Source: Winogradskyella flava (GTDB lineage: Bacteria > Bacteroidota > Bacteroidia > Flavobacteriales > Flavobacteriaceae). From it: a DNA stretch of 64,000 nt. The notes under the pieces were generated by a model. That model was not told the origin of the DNA. It searched no databases and was given only the letters and a program-made list of their open reading frames with translations. The stretch lies in NCBI RefSeq assembly GCF_014243395.1, contig NZ_JACLCP010000001.1, positions 744,001 to 808,000 of the forward strand, written 5' to 3'. This document shows, in pieces, positions 37,528 to 45,520 of this stretch. Position 1 is the stretch's first letter, and each line of letters begins with the position of its first letter. The position numbers and the translations under genes were made by a program.

Positions 37528-37560
37528 ATTAAGCGCTATGTCAAAAGCATAGCGCTTAAT
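37528..37560. terminator. Perfect hairpin between convergent SDR and lacI genes
   Basis: A 13-bp perfect stem (37528-37540 with 37548-37560, core AAGCGCTATG) has a 7-nt loop and a T-rich tail on the plus strand. It terminates the gntR-MFS-SDR operon. It also contains the lacI stop codon (37556-37558) of the opposing gene. Confidence 0.82.
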
Positions 37561-38581
37561 TTGTTTTGGAAGAATCTCTAATAATGAGTTCTGCGTCCAA
37601 AATTATTTTATTCAGCGTCTGTTTTAATTCCGCTTGCGCAACACGCTCTAAGAATGTTTCTGCAGCCAGCCTACCAATATCTTTACTGTGCTGTTCTATA
37701 CTGGTAATCGTTGGAGTTACTAATGATGTAAAAGGCTCATTTCCAAATCCGACTAAGCGTATGTCATTGGGTACATTAATCATATTTTCATTTAAGACTT
37801 GTAGAGCGCCAAGTGCTGCGTAGTCCCCTGCAACGTACACAGCATCTGGTCTTTTTTCTAGATTTAGTAAGTCCATCATTTTTTTACGACCATCTAAAAG
37901 TGTTAAGGAACTTTCAGTGATTAAGCTGTCCTCAAAAGGCAAGTTGTATTTTTTTATCGCATCAATATAGCCTCTAATTCTATTGTTGAAAATTCTAGTA
38001 CGTCTATAACCCCCAATATGGGCAATACGCTTACAACCTTGTTCAACCAAATGCTTTACAATCATTAGACTACTTTTATAGTCATTGATCCCTACATAAT
38101 CTACATTTAAATCATTCTCTCCACGATCAAAGAGTATTAAGGGAATTCCTTTCGATTTTATTTTTTCATAATATGATAGGTCAACAGTTTCATTGGCCAT
38201 GGAAGCAATAATACCATCGACTTGCGTGTATAGTAATGTATCAATATTCTGACATTCCTTTTCGAATGATTCATTAGATTGGGTAATGATAATATTATAA
38301 CCAGCCTTATTTAGAATTTCTTCCATGCTCTCTAAAACAGAAGAGAAGAAGTTACTGTTAGTCCTTGGTACTATAACCCCTACTAAGTTGCTTTTTCCTT
38401 TGCGTAGGGCCGTGGCGAGATGATTAGGTTGATAGTTTAGTTCTTTAGCAATACGTCTTACGGCTTCTTTGGTGTTTTTACTAATCCTAGGGTCATCATG
38501 TAGTGCTTTAGAAACAGCCGCAGCAGAAATATCAAGTGCATTAGCTATATCCTTGATTGTTGTTCTTTTTTTATTCGCCAA
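37556..38581 (-). CDS. LacI-family transcriptional regulator
   Basis: This 341-residue protein has a LacI HTH (TTIKDIANALDISAAAVSKAL, about 7-27), the hinge helix (NHLATALRKGKSN) and a full two-lobe periplasmic-binding-like sensor domain (about 65-335), including VGVIVPRTNSNFF, YVGINDYKSS and VGFGNEPFTSLVTPTITS. It is divergent from kdgK, and the 146-bp gap holds two copies of a perfect LacI-type palindrome. It probably represses kdgK-eda and itself and senses a sugar acid. The ligand is not evident. Its stop codon lies within the hairpin shared with the SDR gene. Confidence 0.92.
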   Translation of the reverse strand: MANKKRTTIKDIANALDISAAAVSKALHDDPRISKNTKEAVRRIAKELNYQPNHLATALRKGKSNLVGVIVPRTNSNFFSSVLESMEEILNKAGYNIIITQSNESFEKECQNIDTLLYTQVDGIIASMANETVDLSYYEKIKSKGIPLILFDRGENDLNVDYVGINDYKSSLMIVKHLVEQGCKRIAHIGGYRRTRIFNNRIRGYIDAIKKYNLPFEDSLITESSLTLLDGRKKMMDLLNLEKRPDAVYVAGDYAALGALQVLNENMINVPNDIRLVGFGNEPFTSLVTPTITSIEQHSKDIGRLAAETFLERVAQAELKQTLNKIILDAELIIRDSSKTN

Positions 38582-38588
38582 GTTTTTA

Positions 38589-38614
38589 TATATTTGCTTA
38601 AACGTTTAAGCAAA
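38589..38614 (+). promoter_or_regulatory. LacI operator O1 overlapping a -7 box
   Basis: A 22-bp perfect palindrome (38593-38614) has the core TGCTTAAACGTTTAAGCA, with the central CG step typical of LacI-family operators. A plus-strand -7 element TATATTTG (38589-38596) runs into its left end, so binding should block kdgK transcription. It lies 12 bp upstream of the lacI start codon on the other strand. Confidence 0.85.
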
Positions 38615-38674
38615 AGTAATGCTTTAAGTTTTAACAATCAAAATCAGGAGGTTTTGATTTATTTTTCTCAAAAC

Positions 38675-38692
38675 TGCTTAAACGTTTAAGCA
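38675..38692 (+). promoter_or_regulatory. LacI operator O2
   Basis: An 18-bp perfect palindrome is identical to the core of O1. The two centres are 80 bp apart. O2 is 36 bp before the kdgK ATG and lies downstream of the O1-linked promoter, so it may act as a roadblock or support a DNA loop. Confidence 0.85.
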
Positions 38693-38727
38693 AACTATTG
38701 AATAAACTAATTAAACAACTTAAAAAA

Positions 38728-39774
38728 ATGAAAAAAGTAGTCACTTTTGGAGAGATAATGCTAAGATTGGCACCTCCAGGTTTTCTAAGATTTTCTCAAT
38801 CCACAAGTTTCGATGTTATATATGGTGGTGGAGAATCTAATGTAGCGGTATCACTTGCTAACTATGGTGTTCCAGTAGATTTTGTGACACGCTTACCTAA
38901 AAATGATATTGGTCAATGTGCCATGATGGAAATGCGAAAAAGAGGTGTAGGTGTCGATAAAATCATATATGGTGGGGAACGCTTGGGGATTTATTTTCTC
39001 GAGACAGGCGCAGTAAGCAGAGGTAGTAAGGTTGTTTATGACAGGGCGCATTCAGCTATTTCCCAAATAGAACCAGGAATGGTTGACTGGAAATCGGTTT
39101 TTAAAGATGTTGCTTGGTTCCATTGGACTGGTATTACACCAGCGATTTCCCAAGGTGCTGCGGATGCTTGTTTAGAAGCTGTTAAAGTAGCTAGCGATAT
39201 GGGGGTTACTATTTCTACGGATTTAAACTATAGAGCTAAATTATGGACTTATTGTGACGATGCTCATAGAGAAAAAATAATGACGGAGTTAACATCATAC
39301 TGCGATATTGTTTTGGGTAATGAGGAAGATGCTGAAAAGCATTTCGGTATTCATCCCGAAGGTTTGGATGTACACAAGCACGGTCACGATGTAAAAGCAG
39401 AAGCATTTTTGTCAGTTTGTAAACAGATGATGGAGAAATTTCCAAGAGCTCAGAAAGTAATAACAACATTACGTGGTTCAATTTCAGCATCCCACAACAC
39501 ATGGGCTGGCGTATTATATGATGGTAAAAAAATGTATGAAACCCGTCAGTATCAAATTACGGATATCGTTGATCGTGTTGGTGGAGGTGATTCTTTTATG
39601 GGAGGTTTAATATATGGATTACTTAAGTATCCTGAGGATGATCAAAACGCATTGGACTTTGCTGTAGCAGCTTCATGTTTAAAGCATACGATTAAAGGTG
39701 ATGCCAATCTGGTAACCGTTGCAGAAGTAGAAAAATTAATGGGAGGTGATGCCTCTGGACGAGTAGCACGATAA
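38728..39774 (+). CDS. kdgK: 2-keto-3-deoxygluconate kinase
   Basis: KdgK phosphorylates KDG to KDPG. The ATG at 38728 (MKKVVTFGEIMLRLAPPG) is preferred over a TTG at 38698 because it aligns with the paralogue at 20945. The PfkB-family protein of about 348 residues has the substrate motif DLNYRAKLW, the NxxE-type segment NEED (198-201), the nucleotide-site segment TTLRGS and the catalytic loop DRVGGGDSF. All key positions are intact, unlike the paralogue in the PL6 operon. It forms an operon with eda, 4 bp downstream, behind two LacI operators. Confidence 0.92.
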   Translation: MKKVVTFGEIMLRLAPPGFLRFSQSTSFDVIYGGGESNVAVSLANYGVPVDFVTRLPKNDIGQCAMMEMRKRGVGVDKIIYGGERLGIYFLETGAVSRGSKVVYDRAHSAISQIEPGMVDWKSVFKDVAWFHWTGITPAISQGAADACLEAVKVASDMGVTISTDLNYRAKLWTYCDDAHREKIMTELTSYCDIVLGNEEDAEKHFGIHPEGLDVHKHGHDVKAEAFLSVCKQMMEKFPRAQKVITTLRGSISASHNTWAGVLYDGKKMYETRQYQITDIVDRVGGGDSFMGGLIYGLLKYPEDDQNALDFAVAASCLKHTIKGDANLVTVAEVEKLMGGDASGRVAR

Positions 39775-39778
39775 GATT

Positions 39779-40444
39779 ATGGCGAATTTTTCAAGATTAG
39801 AAGTAGCGAATGTTATGAAACAGACAGGTCTAGTACCGTTGTTTTATAATGGAGATTTAGAAATTAGTAAGAAAGTAGTTAAAGCGGTTTATGATGGAGG
39901 TGCTAGGTTACTTGAGTTTACAGCAAGAGGAGATTTTGCTCATGAAGTATTTGGAGAGCTTAACAAGTACGCTCTTAAAGAACTTCCAGGGATGATAATG
40001 GGAGTTGGTTCTGTAACTGATGCGGCAAGTGCCTCGCGTTTTATGGCTCTTGGTGCAAACTTTATTGTAACTCCTGTTTTAAGAGAGGACATCGCTCTAG
40101 TCTGTAACAGACGCAAAGTAATGTGGTCTCCAGGATGTGGATCCTTAACAGAAATATGTAGAGCAGAAGAATTAGGTTGCGAAGTTGTAAAACTATTTCC
40201 AGGTGGAATTTATGGACCTGGGTTTGTAAAAGCAATCAAAGGACCGCAACCATGGACTAGCATTATGCCTACTGGAGGTGTTTCGCCTACAAGAGATAAT
40301 TTGGAAGGCTGGTTTAACGCTGGCGTAACGTGCGTTGGAATGGGCTCTAAACTCATTGCGAAAAATGCGGAAGGTAATTATGATTTATCAAAAATTGAAT
40401 CAGATACGCGAAATGCATTAGCAATTATTAATGAACTAAAATAG
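39779..40444 (+). CDS. eda: KDPG/KHG aldolase
   Basis: This 221-residue class I aldolase splits 2-keto-3-deoxy-6-phosphogluconate into pyruvate and glyceraldehyde-3-phosphate, the last step of alginate catabolism. The Schiff-base Lys is in CEVVKLFPGGIYGPGFVKAIKGPQPW (about 138-162). The LLEFTARGDF and MGVGSVTDAASASRF segments and the closing PTGGVSPT phosphate-binding loop are present. It directly follows kdgK and precedes the short LacI-like gene by 5 bp. Confidence 0.94.
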   Translation: MANFSRLEVANVMKQTGLVPLFYNGDLEISKKVVKAVYDGGARLLEFTARGDFAHEVFGELNKYALKELPGMIMGVGSVTDAASASRFMALGANFIVTPVLREDIALVCNRRKVMWSPGCGSLTEICRAEELGCEVVKLFPGGIYGPGFVKAIKGPQPWTSIMPTGGVSPTRDNLEGWFNAGVTCVGMGSKLIAKNAEGNYDLSKIESDTRNALAIINELK

Positions 40445-40449
40445 AAATT

Positions 40450-40962
40450 GTGAAGTCGGCGGCAGTAACAATAAAAGAGCTTTCTTGTTTGTCTGGTTAC
40501 TCTATATCTACAGTATCCAAGGCAATGAACAATAAGAAAGACATTAGCTTAGAAACCCGTAAGGCCATTAGAAATATTGCAAAACAGCATAATTATATAC
40601 CCAATAATTATGCTGTTTCACTTAGAAGTAAAACTTCAAAGTCTATTGCTATTATTGTTCCTAAAGTGACTGAGCGCTGTTTTAACCAAGCACTGGATAG
40701 TCTTCAAAAAAAAGCGGAAATCGAGAATTATAGAATTTTGTTTTATCAATCTTTTGGCAACAAGTCAAGGGAAAAAAATTACATTAATAGTTTAAATGAT
40801 GGGTCCGTTCATGGCATCATAGTTATCTCTAAAGAGCCTAGGACTAAAAATTATTCTAACTATTCTATGCCTGTTCAAGCTTTAAATATTGAAGAGTATC
40901 ATTCGATTGAGGAGATTAGCAAACGTGCTGAGCAAAGTCTAACAAGATTACTAGCTTTATAG
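40450..40962 (+). CDS. Half-length LacI-like protein (HTH plus one sensor subdomain)
   Basis: This 170-residue protein starts with GTG, 5 bp after eda. The LacI HTH is complete (VTIKELSCLSGYSISTVSKAMN, about 6-27), as are the hinge (NNYAVSLRSKTSK) and the first part of the sensor fold (SIAIIVPKVTERCFNQALDSLQKKAE to DGSVHGIIVISKE, about 65-127). The remaining 40 residues do not form the second lobe, so it is half the normal 330-340 residues. The 255 bp that follow do not encode the missing part in any frame that I can recognise. It may be a truncated repressor or a heterodimer partner of the LacI at 37556. Confidence 0.75.
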   Translation: MKSAAVTIKELSCLSGYSISTVSKAMNNKKDISLETRKAIRNIAKQHNYIPNNYAVSLRSKTSKSIAIIVPKVTERCFNQALDSLQKKAEIENYRILFYQSFGNKSREKNYINSLNDGSVHGIIVISKEPRTKNYSNYSMPVQALNIEEYHSIEEISKRAEQSLTRLLAL

Positions 40963-41191
40963 AATCAAACTCAAGACTTGGGGTTGCCCTGCGGATTGAA
41001 AAAATGCTATTTCTTGTACTAATACCTTCGCAACTATCTTCAATGAATTGCTGAAATAAAAGAGCCAACTTTCATTTTTCATGTATTAAGGAGAGGTATA
41101 TTTCATCATTATAGTAAATACGATTTTAAATAGTTGTACGATAATAGACCCGTATTGCACTATAGCTCATTAACCAAATAATTTTACTGCG

Positions 41192-41200
41192 TATATTTAC
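41192..41200 (+). promoter_or_regulatory. Candidate -7 element for uxaC
   Basis: TATATTTAC lies 17 bp before the uxaC ATG and differs from the TAnnTTTG consensus only at the last base. The identical 9-mer occurs before the beta-helix gene at 43786. No clear -33 TTG was found. Confidence 0.3.
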
Positions 41201-41217
41201 ACTGCAAACTAGTATAT

Positions 41218-42621
41218 ATGACTTCTTTTATTACTGATGACTTTTTATTGCAAACAGACTTTGCGAAAACACTCTATCATGATTATGTAAAATCACTTCC
41301 AATAATTGATTATCACAATCATTTGTCTCCACAATCTATTGCAGAAGATTATAAATTCGAAAACATAACACAAGTTTGGTTAGCTGGTGACCATTATAAA
41401 TGGCGTGCCATGAGAGCTTATGGTATCGATGAGAAATATATCACGGGAAACGCAACTGACAAGGACAAGTTTTTAAAGTGGGCTGAGGTGGTACCTTATA
41501 CCGTCAGAAATCCATTATACCACTGGACGCATTTAGAGTTGAAGCGTTATTTTGATATAGACGAAATGTTGTCACCAGAAACTGCAGAGTCTGTATGGAA
41601 TAAAACATCTGAGTGTTTAATGAGGAAATCACATTCGGCCAATGGTTTATTAAAAATGATGAATGTAGAATCATTATGCACAACAGATGACCCTACAGAT
41701 ACCTTAGAGCATCACATGGCAATTCATAGGGAGGATAAAAAAGTAAAAACCTTTCCAACTTTCAGACCAGATAAGGCATTCGCTGTTGAAAACATGGGTG
41801 CTTACAATGTATATTTAGAAAAATTAGAAGCTGTAACTTCAGTTTCAATCGAGAATTATGAAGATCTCATACACGCGCTTCAAAAGCGTGTTGATTATTT
41901 CCATGAAGTTGGAGGGCGATTAGCGGATCATGGATTAGAACAACTGTATTATTTTGAAAATGATACTTTCGATATTAAGGACTTATTCAAAAAGATAAAG
42001 GCTAAAAAAATATTGTCTTCAGAAGAAATCAGGTTTTTTAAATCTCATACTATGATTCATTTAGGTAAAATGTATCATGCTAAGGGTTGGACACAGCAAT
42101 TGCATTTAGGTGCTATAAGAAATAATAATAAGCGTTTACTGGATTCTTTGGGACCAGATACTGGTTTCGATTCCATAGGTGACTTCTCACAAGCAAGAGC
42201 TCTGAGTGAATTCTTAAATACATTAGATAGTAGCAATCAACTGGCAAAGACTATTGTATATAATCTTAATCCATCAGACAATGAAGTATTTGCAACTATG
42301 ATTGGAAATTTCAATGACGGCACCATAAAAGGTAAGATGCAATTTGGTTCGGCTTGGTGGTTCTTAGATCAAAAAGATGGTATGGAAAAACAACTGAATA
42401 CGCTTTCCAATCAAGGTCTCTTAAGCTGTTTTGTTGGCATGCTTACCGACTCACGAAGTTTCTTATCGTTTCCGCGGCACGAGTATTTTAGACGAATTCT
42501 TTGTAATCTCATTGGCAATGATGTTGCGAATGGAGAATTACCGAATGACGAAAAACACTTAGGCAAAATAGTTAGCGATATCTGTTACTACAATGCTAAA
42601 AACTATTTTGACTTTAATTAA
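41218..42621 (+). CDS. uxaC: Glucuronate isomerase
   Basis: This 467-residue enzyme is UxaC, converting D-glucuronate to D-fructuronate (or galacturonate to tagaturonate). Family marks are YHNHLSPQSIAEDYKF (about 30-45, His pair), the CTTDDPTDTLEHH segment near residue 160, LHLGAIRNNN near 295, FGSAWWFLDQKDGMEKQL and LTDSRSFLSFPRHEYFRRILCN near the C-terminus. Length matches the family. It is the first gene of the second uronate locus, 8 bp before the Gfo/Idh gene. It implies that saturated hexuronate, not only unsaturated units, is released from the substrate. Confidence 0.95.
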   Translation: MTSFITDDFLLQTDFAKTLYHDYVKSLPIIDYHNHLSPQSIAEDYKFENITQVWLAGDHYKWRAMRAYGIDEKYITGNATDKDKFLKWAEVVPYTVRNPLYHWTHLELKRYFDIDEMLSPETAESVWNKTSECLMRKSHSANGLLKMMNVESLCTTDDPTDTLEHHMAIHREDKKVKTFPTFRPDKAFAVENMGAYNVYLEKLEAVTSVSIENYEDLIHALQKRVDYFHEVGGRLADHGLEQLYYFENDTFDIKDLFKKIKAKKILSSEEIRFFKSHTMIHLGKMYHAKGWTQQLHLGAIRNNNKRLLDSLGPDTGFDSIGDFSQARALSEFLNTLDSSNQLAKTIVYNLNPSDNEVFATMIGNFNDGTIKGKMQFGSAWWFLDQKDGMEKQLNTLSNQGLLSCFVGMLTDSRSFLSFPRHEYFRRILCNLIGNDVANGELPNDEKHLGKIVSDICYYNAKNYFDFN

Positions 42622-42629
42622 AAAATATA

Positions 42630-43601
42630 ATGAAAGAAGTCGTTTGGGGAATTATTGGCTGTGGTGATGTTACTGAGGTGAAAAGTGGTCCTGCCTTTAG
42701 GCAAGTGGAAAATTCAAGACTACTAGCAGTAATGCGAAGAGATGCAGAAAAAGCGGAAGATTATGCTGTAAGACATAAAGTACCCTTATTTTTTAACGAT
42801 GCCAATGCCATAATAAATCATAAAGATATAAATGCTATATACATAGCTACACCACCATCGACGCATCTTGAATATGCACTAAAGGTCTTAAAGACCAATA
42901 AAAACGTGTATATAGAAAAGCCGATGACCCTTAATTTTAATGAGGCAATATTACTGAGAGATGCTCTAAGAAAGAGTACTGCTAAACTCACCATTGCGCA
43001 TTACAGGAGACAATTACCAATGTTTTTAGAAGTGAAACGTGTAATCGATGAAAAGGTGATTGGAGATATAACTTCAGTGAACTTGAAATTGTTCCAATCT
43101 AGGAAAGCAGCTTTAACTACAAAATCAGAAAGCAATTGGCGCATCAATCCTGAAATTTCGGGAGGTGGATACTTTAATGATTTGGCGCCACATCAACTAG
43201 ATTTATTGATCTATTGGTTTGGTGCGGTAGAGCGTTTTTCAGGATCATCTACATTTAAACATTCAACTGAAAATGTTGCATCTCAAACTAAAGGAACCAT
43301 AAACTTTAAAAATGGTATTTCATGCAATGCAAGCTGGGATTTTATAGCTCCGGAGGGCGAAGAACTGGATGAATGTCGTATTTCAGGAACTCATGGTTCT
43401 GTTGCTTTTCCCCTTTTTGGGAAAGACATTATTTTAGAATCAAAAGGAAGAAGTGAGGTCTTAACATTCGACCATCCAAAACATATACAGCAACCATTAA
43501 TACAAGCTACAGTAAATTATTATTTAGGTAAAAGTGTAAATCCTTGTCCTATTGAGGATGGAATAATGGGCATGCAGATTATAGATGAGTTTTCACAATA
43601 A
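42630..43601 (+). CDS. Gfo/Idh/MocA family oxidoreductase
   Basis: This 323-residue cytoplasmic dehydrogenase has the NAD(P) motif GIIGCGDVTEVKSG (about 7-20), the family EKP motif with catalytic Lys (VYIEKPMTL, about 93-101) and the active-site segment GGGYFNDLAPHQLDLLIYW (about 179-197) with Asp and His. The N-terminus resembles 1,5-anhydrofructose reductase-like and glucose-fructose oxidoreductase-like members. Being coupled to uxaC, it may reduce fructuronate or another uronate intermediate in place of UxuB. That is inference. The following 211 bp hold only a candidate promoter. Confidence 0.82.
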   Translation: MKEVVWGIIGCGDVTEVKSGPAFRQVENSRLLAVMRRDAEKAEDYAVRHKVPLFFNDANAIINHKDINAIYIATPPSTHLEYALKVLKTNKNVYIEKPMTLNFNEAILLRDALRKSTAKLTIAHYRRQLPMFLEVKRVIDEKVIGDITSVNLKLFQSRKAALTTKSESNWRINPEISGGGYFNDLAPHQLDLLIYWFGAVERFSGSSTFKHSTENVASQTKGTINFKNGISCNASWDFIAPEGEELDECRISGTHGSVAFPLFGKDIILESKGRSEVLTFDHPKHIQQPLIQATVNYYLGKSVNPCPIEDGIMGMQIIDEFSQ

Positions 43602-43785
43602 TTTATCCAGCGATACACCTCAGAATCTTAATAGTTGATTTAGTCACAAGAAATACGATATAGTAGTTATTGTTCAGAATTTTAAATGTAGCTTCATTAT
43701 CTAGATTTGATCCAATATTTTAATGTTAGTACTACTTAAAACTTTTGTATGACCATTTCTGGACATTAGATAACCTAACATAGGC

Positions 43786-43794
43786 TATATTTAC
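43786..43794 (+). promoter_or_regulatory. Candidate -7 element for the beta-helix gene
   Basis: TATATTTAC lies 18 bp before the start codon and is identical to the element before uxaC. It is a weak match to TAnnTTTG, with no convincing -33 box. Confidence 0.28.
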
Positions 43795-43812
43795 GAGGTA
43801 AAATCATAATCG

Positions 43813-45474
43813 ATGAATAAACATTTTCAAGCCATACTTTGTTCAATTGTAATGGGTTTCATTTGTTGTTCACTGTCTATGGCACAGGAGCTTCCCAGGA
43901 TGCTTGAAGAAAAATCAAATGAAGACGATAAATATCTACCCGATTTTAGTTTTGCTGGTTATCATAATGGGGAGGTAGAAATTCCTATGAATGTGGGCGA
44001 AGTTTTTTATGCTTCTGACTTTGGTGTAGTAGCTAATGATGGTTTAGACGACTCCAAAGCTTTGAAAATTGCCATAAAAGAAGCTTTGAAATTTGATGGT
44101 AAGGTGACTTTGCAATTGCCTCCTGGACGAATTATTTTAAGCGACATACTATATCTAGAGCGAAGTAATTTTGTGCTGAAAGGCGCAGGCACAGGTGTTA
44201 ATGGTACAGAAATTTATTGTCCAAGACCTCTAATGTACATGGAAGATCCAGAGGTGCTTCAAGAACTTAGGGAGTACTTAATTGAATTTGATAAAAGGCA
44301 ACGAGAAGAAGAGAATAACATCGATTTGCCATTTTCCCAATATGCTTGGTCAGGTGGTTTTATTTGGACAAAAGTACCGAATACTCGAGTAAAACCATAT
44401 TTACAGAAGTATGAAAAGCCTTATGATGTTCTAGCCGATATTTCTTCAGGGAAACGAGGAACATTTACGCTTAAGGCATCAAGCATTAAAGATTTAAACG
44501 TTGGTGATGTAGTAGAACTTCAACTTTATAATAAAGATGGCGAGGATGGCGAAATCATTTATGATCTTTATAAAAATCAGGATGTTAAGGTGGGTAGTCA
44601 TCATTGGAATTTCCCTGACTTACCTTTAATAAAGCAGCAAGTAGAAATCACCGCAATTAAAGCTAATAAGATTACAATTAGTAGTCCTTTAACAATTGAT
44701 ATAAGGCCTAATTACAAGGCTCAAATAGTAAAGTGGAACCATCTTAAAGAAGTGGGTATTGAGCATTTTAGAGTAACATTTCCAAAATCACCGAGAGTTG
44801 CACACCATGTGGAAAAAGGTTTCAATGCTATTTATTTAACACGGGTTTACAACAGTTGGGTAAACAATGTTATGATTGATAATGCTGATAGTGGTGTAAT
44901 AACAGAAGAAATTGCCAATGTTACTATAAGTGATGTCGTTACTAAAGGTGAAAATTTTGCACATTATACCGTAATGATGCAAGGGACTTATAATGTGCTG
45001 GCCCGAGGGATTAAAGTTTATAATATGGCAGAACACCCTCTCAGTTTTAATACTTTGGCAACAAAAAGTGTCTATTTGGATTGTGAAGTTTTTGTAGATC
45101 CTATTTTAGATCAACATTCTGGCGCAAATCATCAAAACTTATTTGATAATATCAAAGTGCACTTAACTCCAGAAGAAAATAGAACTTATCCGCTTTTCGC
45201 AGGTGGTGGTGCAGGCTATTGGAAACCATCGCATGGCGCTTACAGCACTTTTTGGAATATAGAGGTCATGTTTTTAGAGGGCATGGATTCTTCTAAATCG
45301 ATACTATTGAATGGCATGGAAGATGGGCCTTTCGCAAGAGTAATTGGCGTCAAGGGTAATCATAAAATTGAAGTAAATTATGGTCCAAACGCCCATCTAG
45401 ACCGCATTAATCAATCTTTAGAAACTATTCCGTCTTTATATAAGTATCAATTAACACAGCGAATTAAGAATTAA
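43813..45474 (+). CDS. Secreted right-handed beta-helix protein, possible novel lyase
   Basis: This 553-residue protein has a signal peptide (to SLSMAQ, about 25). Residues 55-120 match the start of pectate-lyase-superfamily beta-helices (FYASDFGVVANDGLDDSKALKIAIKEAL and LQLPPGRIILSDILYLERSNFVLKGAGTG). After an insert (about 140-250) the helix coils resume (HFRVTF, VNNVMIDNADSGVITEEIANVTISDVV, HYTVMMQGTYNVLARGIKVYN). I recognise no known PL or GH family or catalytic set; it may relate to DUF4955-type proteins. It is periplasmic or secreted and lies between uxaC/Gfo-Idh and the hybrid regulator, so it probably acts on the same polysaccharide. Confidence 0.7.
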   Translation: MNKHFQAILCSIVMGFICCSLSMAQELPRMLEEKSNEDDKYLPDFSFAGYHNGEVEIPMNVGEVFYASDFGVVANDGLDDSKALKIAIKEALKFDGKVTLQLPPGRIILSDILYLERSNFVLKGAGTGVNGTEIYCPRPLMYMEDPEVLQELREYLIEFDKRQREEENNIDLPFSQYAWSGGFIWTKVPNTRVKPYLQKYEKPYDVLADISSGKRGTFTLKASSIKDLNVGDVVELQLYNKDGEDGEIIYDLYKNQDVKVGSHHWNFPDLPLIKQQVEITAIKANKITISSPLTIDIRPNYKAQIVKWNHLKEVGIEHFRVTFPKSPRVAHHVEKGFNAIYLTRVYNSWVNNVMIDNADSGVITEEIANVTISDVVTKGENFAHYTVMMQGTYNVLARGIKVYNMAEHPLSFNTLATKSVYLDCEVFVDPILDQHSGANHQNLFDNIKVHLTPEENRTYPLFAGGGAGYWKPSHGAYSTFWNIEVMFLEGMDSSKSILLNGMEDGPFARVIGVKGNHKIEVNYGPNAHLDRINQSLETIPSLYKYQLTQRIKN

Positions 45475-45520
45475 GACTATCTTTTCTATCTTTAGATTGT
45501 AATCACTGAATCCTATATTA

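Noticed and set aside
40963-41217. Remnant of the missing LacI sensor lobe after the short LacI gene
   Set aside because: No frame of this 255-bp stretch shows LacI C-lobe motifs and it is too short to hold them, so a simple frameshift is not supported.
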